From Promethearchaeota archaeon (GTDB lineage Archaea; Asgardarchaeota; Lokiarchaeia; Sigynarchaeales; SOKP01): a stretch of DNA of 17,481 nucleotides. Under the pieces are notes generated by a model. The model had not been told where the DNA came from. It saw nothing but the letters and a program-made list of their open reading frames with translations, and did no database searches. Numbering within the stretch: the stretch's first letter is position 1; every line of letters starts with the position of its first letter. The position numbers were made by a program, and so were the translations under genes. Below, one piece after another: positions 14,704 to 17,481 of this stretch. The DNA is taken from the NCBI GenBank assembly GCA_019057775.1, contig JAHLWT010000001.1:1-17481 (forward strand). Direction: 5' to 3'.

Positions 14704-15174
14704 TTACCCTTGACTTTTTTCCCAGTTCGAAATAAGATGAGGTAACGCTTCTTCAATATATTCAATGAATAGTATGATCTCATTCAAGCTCCTGTTCACC
14801 TCACTATCCTTATTAGAGCGTATTTCGAGAATTTCATTAAAAAGACTGCTATAACTTTTGGCAAAATCCAGAACACTACCGACCATATCTTTCCAATTGT
14901 TTATTCTGGATTTAAAATATCGCTTACGGTCTCCCGGTAAGGTAATGTATTCGATCTGTTCGGTATTCAGTAACAGATTAACCGCAATACTGACAGCGCT
15001 TTTGCTTACACTCAGTTCTGTTGTTATTTCGTCAAATGTGAGATAAGATTTTTCCGTCACCAATAACAATCCAATAATCCGGGCAGGAACAGGTTGCATT
15101 CCCCATTTCTCATAAAACACCCCGATTTTTTCAATTAATTCTTTCTTTCTTGTTTCCAGGTTATGTGTTTCCAT
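14704..15174 (-). CDS. GbsR/MarR-family transcriptional regulator
   Basis: 156-aa cytoplasmic regulator. An N-terminal helix (LIEKIGVFYEKWG) is followed by the winged helix-turn-helix, ARIIGLLLVTEKSYLTFDEITTELSVSKSAVSIAVNLL (31-69), and a basic wing, LPGDRKRYFKSR (79-90). The C-terminal helices probably serve dimerisation. The start of the helix-turn-helix and the KWGMQPVPARIIGLLL signature are typical of the GbsR subgroup rather than classical MarR. As the first gene of the export set it most likely controls the MMPL/LolA/barrel genes and perhaps itself. The ligand is unknown. The ATG at 15174 follows a predicted -7 element at 15201-15194. Confidence 0.85.
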   Translation of the reverse strand: METHNLETRKKELIEKIGVFYEKWGMQPVPARIIGLLLVTEKSYLTFDEITTELSVSKSAVSIAVNLLLNTEQIEYITLPGDRKRYFKSRINNWKDMVGSVLDFAKSYSSLFNEILEIRSNKDSEVNRSLNEIILFIEYIEEALPHLISNWEKSQG

Positions 15175-15193
15175 AAGGAAGATTTTTTCACTA

Positions 15194-15201
15194 CAAAAAT
15201 A
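15194..15201 (-). promoter_or_regulatory. Predicted -7 element for the gbsR-type gene
   Basis: TATTTTTG (15201-15194) matches TAnnTTTG, with a start predicted near 15187 and a very short leader. The -33 region reads TTT rather than TTG. The sequence is T-rich, so a chance match is possible. Confidence 0.4.
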
Positions 15202-15261
15202 ATAAGTTTTTTTAGTTTATAAAATCATGAACTATGTTTTTATTTAGATGATTATGTTTCT

Positions 15262-15323
15262 CATTTTTTCCATTTCTTGTCATTTTAGGCATTTTAGCTC
15301 ATTTTAGACATTTTGTCATTTAG
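15262..15323. repeat. Phased CATTTTAG-type repeat array upstream of the regulator gene
   Basis: Seven CATTT motifs begin at 15262, 15271, 15281, 15290, 15300, 15309 and 15317, spacings 9, 10, 9, 10, 9 and 8. The central units are CATTTTAG. It fills the space between the racemase stop and the regulator promoter. T-tracts repeated at close to one helical turn may bend DNA, or the motif may be a repeated protein-binding site. Simple low-complexity drift is the alternative. Confidence 0.6.
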
Positions 15324-15324
15324 T

Positions 15325-16035
15325 TTATTTTAATTCATATCCGGCGAATTGAATGGCTTTACCGGCAAGAACCTGCATGGGTTTCAACAGGGGAATATCC
15401 ATATGTTCTTCACTGATAACCAGTGATATTTCAGTACATCCATTAATCATTGCCCCTGATCCTTTCTGGTTTAAATGGTCGATAACTTCAAGGAGAATCT
15501 CCAGTGGTATCTTTTTATACCCTGCTTTGATCCCCTGCTTACCTGTTATTGCCAGCATTATTTTATTCTTGAAATTTTCATCCGGGACAATAATTTGCAA
15601 TCCCTGTTTTTCGAAACTTTCTTCATATAACCTTGATAAATAGGTACCAATTGTTGAGAGTAAACCAAATGAACGGATCCCGGATAATTTATCTGACGCA
15701 TATCTTGCCGCCTCATCGATCATATGAATAAAAGGAATATTGATGTTCTGTTTCATATCCTTATAGAAATAATGAGCTGTATTGCACGGCATAATGATAA
15801 AATCAGCGCCCATCCTTTCCAAGTGTTGTGCGCTGGAAATCAGATCATTCATTGGTGAAATCCCATTATCGTCAAAGAAATCTGTACGATCCGGTATTTT
15901 GGGATTATTATTAATCAGAATAGGGATATGATCCTGATCTTTCTCTGCCTTTGTCATGGCAACAATTAAATTAAACATAAAAACAGTGGCTTCCGGTCCC
16001 AACCCACCTAATATGCCAATGGTCTTCTTTTTCAT
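15325..16035 (-). CDS. Aspartate/glutamate racemase family protein
   Basis: 236-aa cofactor-independent amino-acid racemase of the Asp/Glu racemase superfamily. It begins with the diagnostic KTIGILGGLGPEAT and has both catalytic cysteines: Cys84 in MPCNTAH and Cys199 in INGCTEISL. NNNPKIPDRTDF (42-53) belongs to the substrate-recognition region of the aspartate racemase branch. It interconverts L- and D- forms, most likely of aspartate or a related amino acid. The glutamate racemase needed for peptidoglycan (MurI) is a different branch. There is no signal peptide, so it is cytoplasmic. The neighbouring exported aminopeptidase lies 255 nt upstream on the same strand, possibly in a separate transcript. 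The exact substrate cannot be read from sequence alone. Confidence 0.88.
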   Translation of the reverse strand: MKKKTIGILGGLGPEATVFMFNLIVAMTKAEKDQDHIPILINNNPKIPDRTDFFDDNGISPMNDLISSAQHLERMGADFIIMPCNTAHYFYKDMKQNINIPFIHMIDEAARYASDKLSGIRSFGLLSTIGTYLSRLYEESFEKQGLQIIVPDENFKNKIMLAITGKQGIKAGYKKIPLEILLEVIDHLNQKGSGAMINGCTEISLVISEEHMDIPLLKPMQVLAGKAIQFAGYELK

Positions 16036-16205
16036 TATAAATATTATTGGTTCTCTTAAAGAATAGTGCAGGGTAAATAATTCAATATCTTAGTTCTAGT
16101 TTATAATAGCGTCGTTTTTAGTGAGGATTTTTGCGGAAGGAATACTTAGGCAAAGGTTTTGAATCATATCATTCTAAAATAGTAACATGCTATTCTGAAA
16201 CATTT

Positions 16206-16235
16206 CCTTAGCCTTAGCCTCAGCCTTAGCCTCTT
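16206..16235 (+). repeat. Hexanucleotide tandem repeat (CCTTAG)
   Basis: CCTTAG, CCTTAG, CCTCAG, CCTTAG, then CCTCTT: about four and a half 6-nt units (AAGGCT-like on the minus strand), in the spacer between the peptidase and racemase genes. Such short arrays can vary in copy number by slippage. Confidence 0.65.
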
Positions 16236-16290
16236 TAACAATCATTTTATACTTGCCATGACACTATGGCTAATATTTTAAAGCAAATCT

Positions 16291-17445
16291 TTATTTTTCC
16301 TGTGTTATACGATTATATTGTTCCATAAGGGTCAATACTTCCTTTACAGGCAAACAATCTGCTTTATGACCGTCTTTTCCGGTAATCGCTTCAGCCATGA
16401 AGAGGGAGTTCAGTATGGCTTCCTCCGTAGCCTCGATGACAGCCATAAAAAGCGGGGACATTCGATCATTTCGCAAAACCAATGAAGAAAATAAGGGTGT
16501 TTCCGAATGATACGACATTCTAACATTTTCTGCTGTTGAAAAGGCAATTGCATAATCACCACTCCCATTTGATGAGATTCCTCCTGTTTTAGCCAATCCC
16601 AGCATTGCCCGTTTAGCCAGTCTTTCAAGGTTTCCTGGACTCAGTGGTGCATCGGTTGCCACCACGATCATGCATGATCCGTCAGGATTACTTTTCAATC
16701 TTTTGTTTAAGTAATATTGATTAAGTTCTTCTCCAACAGGAACTCCATCAATTTGCAATACTCCTCCAAAATTAGTCTGGACCAGGACTCCAACGATGTA
16801 CCCACCAAGGGCTTCAGGTAATATTCTTGAGGAGGTCCCTATTCCTCCCTTAAACCCAAAGCAAATCGTACCGGTACCGGCACCAACTACTCCTTCTTCA
16901 ACTTTACCTGGTGTAGCATTCCCGATAGCTGTCAAAATATGTTCCTTCTTAATATGCCTCCCCCGGATATCGTTCAGAAAACCATCATTAGTCTCTCCCA
17001 CCACTGGATTGACTGATCTTACATTTTTATTCTCTGCCATATCTAATGTATAATCAATCAAGGCATCTGCCGCAGTTGGCACACTTAATGTATTGGTTAA
17101 TACAATTGGTGTTTCAATGTTTCCCAGTTCTTTTACCTGGCTAATGCCGGTGAGTTTTCCAAAACCGTTTCCGACATAAATGGCAGCAGGCACTTTTTCC
17201 TGAAAAATATTTCCTTCATGCGGTAAAATTACTGTTACTCCAGTTCTCACATCCTCTCCTTTTACCAGAGTGAAATGTCCTACCCTGACTCCCTGAACGT
17301 CGGTGATCGCATTCTTTTGCCCCGGTTCCATCACTCCTATTTTTATTCCCAGTTCATGTGCTCTCTTTTTTTGAGAAAAGCAGGTTGAATAGACGAAAAA
17401 GAAGACCAGGATAAGTGTAATTAAGATAAAATAAGCATTTTTCAT
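16291..17445 (-). CDS. Exported P1-family (DmpA-like) aminopeptidase
   Basis: 384 aa. An N-terminal hydrophobic signal (NAYFILITLILVFFFVYST, cut near CFSQ) directs it to the periplasm. STC before F is not a convincing lipobox. The mature part matches the P1/S58 family of Ntn-type, self-cleaving aminopeptidases (L-aminopeptidase/D-esterase, beta-peptidyl aminopeptidase): ITDVQGVRVGH (47-57), NGFGKLTG, the ETNDGFLND block (151-159), and GAGTGTICFGFKGGIGTSSR with the expected cleavage between Gly203 and Thr204. Cleavage would give alpha and beta chains with an N-terminal hydroxyl nucleophile. The residue here is Thr, whereas the characterised DmpA uses Ser at that step as I recall. Family members remove N-terminal residues from small peptides, some accepting D- or beta-amino acids. 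The ATG at 17445 is the natural start; its promoter would lie beyond the window or in the last 36 nt. Confidence 0.88.
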   Translation of the reverse strand: MKNAYFILITLILVFFFVYSTCFSQKKRAHELGIKIGVMEPGQKNAITDVQGVRVGHFTLVKGEDVRTGVTVILPHEGNIFQEKVPAAIYVGNGFGKLTGISQVKELGNIETPIVLTNTLSVPTAADALIDYTLDMAENKNVRSVNPVVGETNDGFLNDIRGRHIKKEHILTAIGNATPGKVEEGVVGAGTGTICFGFKGGIGTSSRILPEALGGYIVGVLVQTNFGGVLQIDGVPVGEELNQYYLNKRLKSNPDGSCMIVVATDAPLSPGNLERLAKRAMLGLAKTGGISSNGSGDYAIAFSTAENVRMSYHSETPLFSSLVLRNDRMSPLFMAVIEATEEAILNSLFMAEAITGKDGHKADCLPVKEVLTLMEQYNRITQEK

Positions 17446-17481
17446 GTTGTGTTAATTTACTTAAAATGTTTGTTGCAGGTT

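Noticed and set aside
16172..16194. AATAG...CTATT inverted repeat upstream of the racemase gene
   Set aside because: A 5-bp AT-rich stem with a 7-nt loop is expected by chance in DNA of this composition.

Overview
The window reads as chromosomal DNA from a member of the Bacteroidota, probably a Bacteroidales-type lineage. The evidence is indirect. It is AT-rich. Several promoters match the Bacteroidota -7 element TAnnTTTG, one of them with a TTG -33 element at 20-nt spacing. Most genes lack strong Shine-Dalgarno sequences. Exported proteins have signal peptides ending just before or after a Gln (TAQ-E, SAQ-S, FSQ-K, FNQ-E). The intergenic DNA carries dense short palindromes and low-complexity repeats. 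I cannot name a species. All genes except the first are on the minus strand.

Left end (1-1593): a small VTT/DedA-like membrane protein (+) converges on a Tat-exported DUF362 protein (-). Their stop codons overlap by three bases.

Centre (1725-8942): a complete tryptophan operon, read right to left as trpL-trpE-trpG-trpD-trpC-trpF-trpB-trpA, with an exported MsrA 19 nt behind trpA. Every junction inside the operon is tight (overlaps or 0-21 nt). In front of trpE is a full ribosome-mediated attenuation module too short for ordinary gene calling. It has a -7 box at 8942-8935, a 21-codon leader peptide with three consecutive Trp codons (8917-8852), a leader hairpin that includes one Trp codon and the stop codon, and a perfect 12-bp terminator with a T-run (8816-8785). 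The trpE ATG follows 12 nt after the T-run. This is the best-supported regulatory feature of the window.

Right-centre (9088-15174): a four-gene set transcribed leftward. It comprises a GbsR/MarR regulator, an RND/MMPL-type inner-membrane exporter, a LolA-like periplasmic lipid/lipoprotein carrier, and a DUF1302-like outer-membrane beta-barrel. Together they could form a trans-envelope route for a hydrophobic substrate. About 1 kb of non-coding DNA (10513-11540) separates the carrier from the barrel. It contains near-identical 29-bp inverted repeats about 0.7 kb apart, 14-nt-period tandem repeats, and an 80-nt imperfect hairpin built from four GTGAAAT heptamers in exact dyad symmetry.

Right end (15325-17445): an Asp/Glu racemase-family protein and an exported P1/DmpA-type aminopeptidase, both from families linked to amino-acid stereochemistry or unusual peptides. 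I saw no tRNA, rRNA, CRISPR array, transposase or phage gene.
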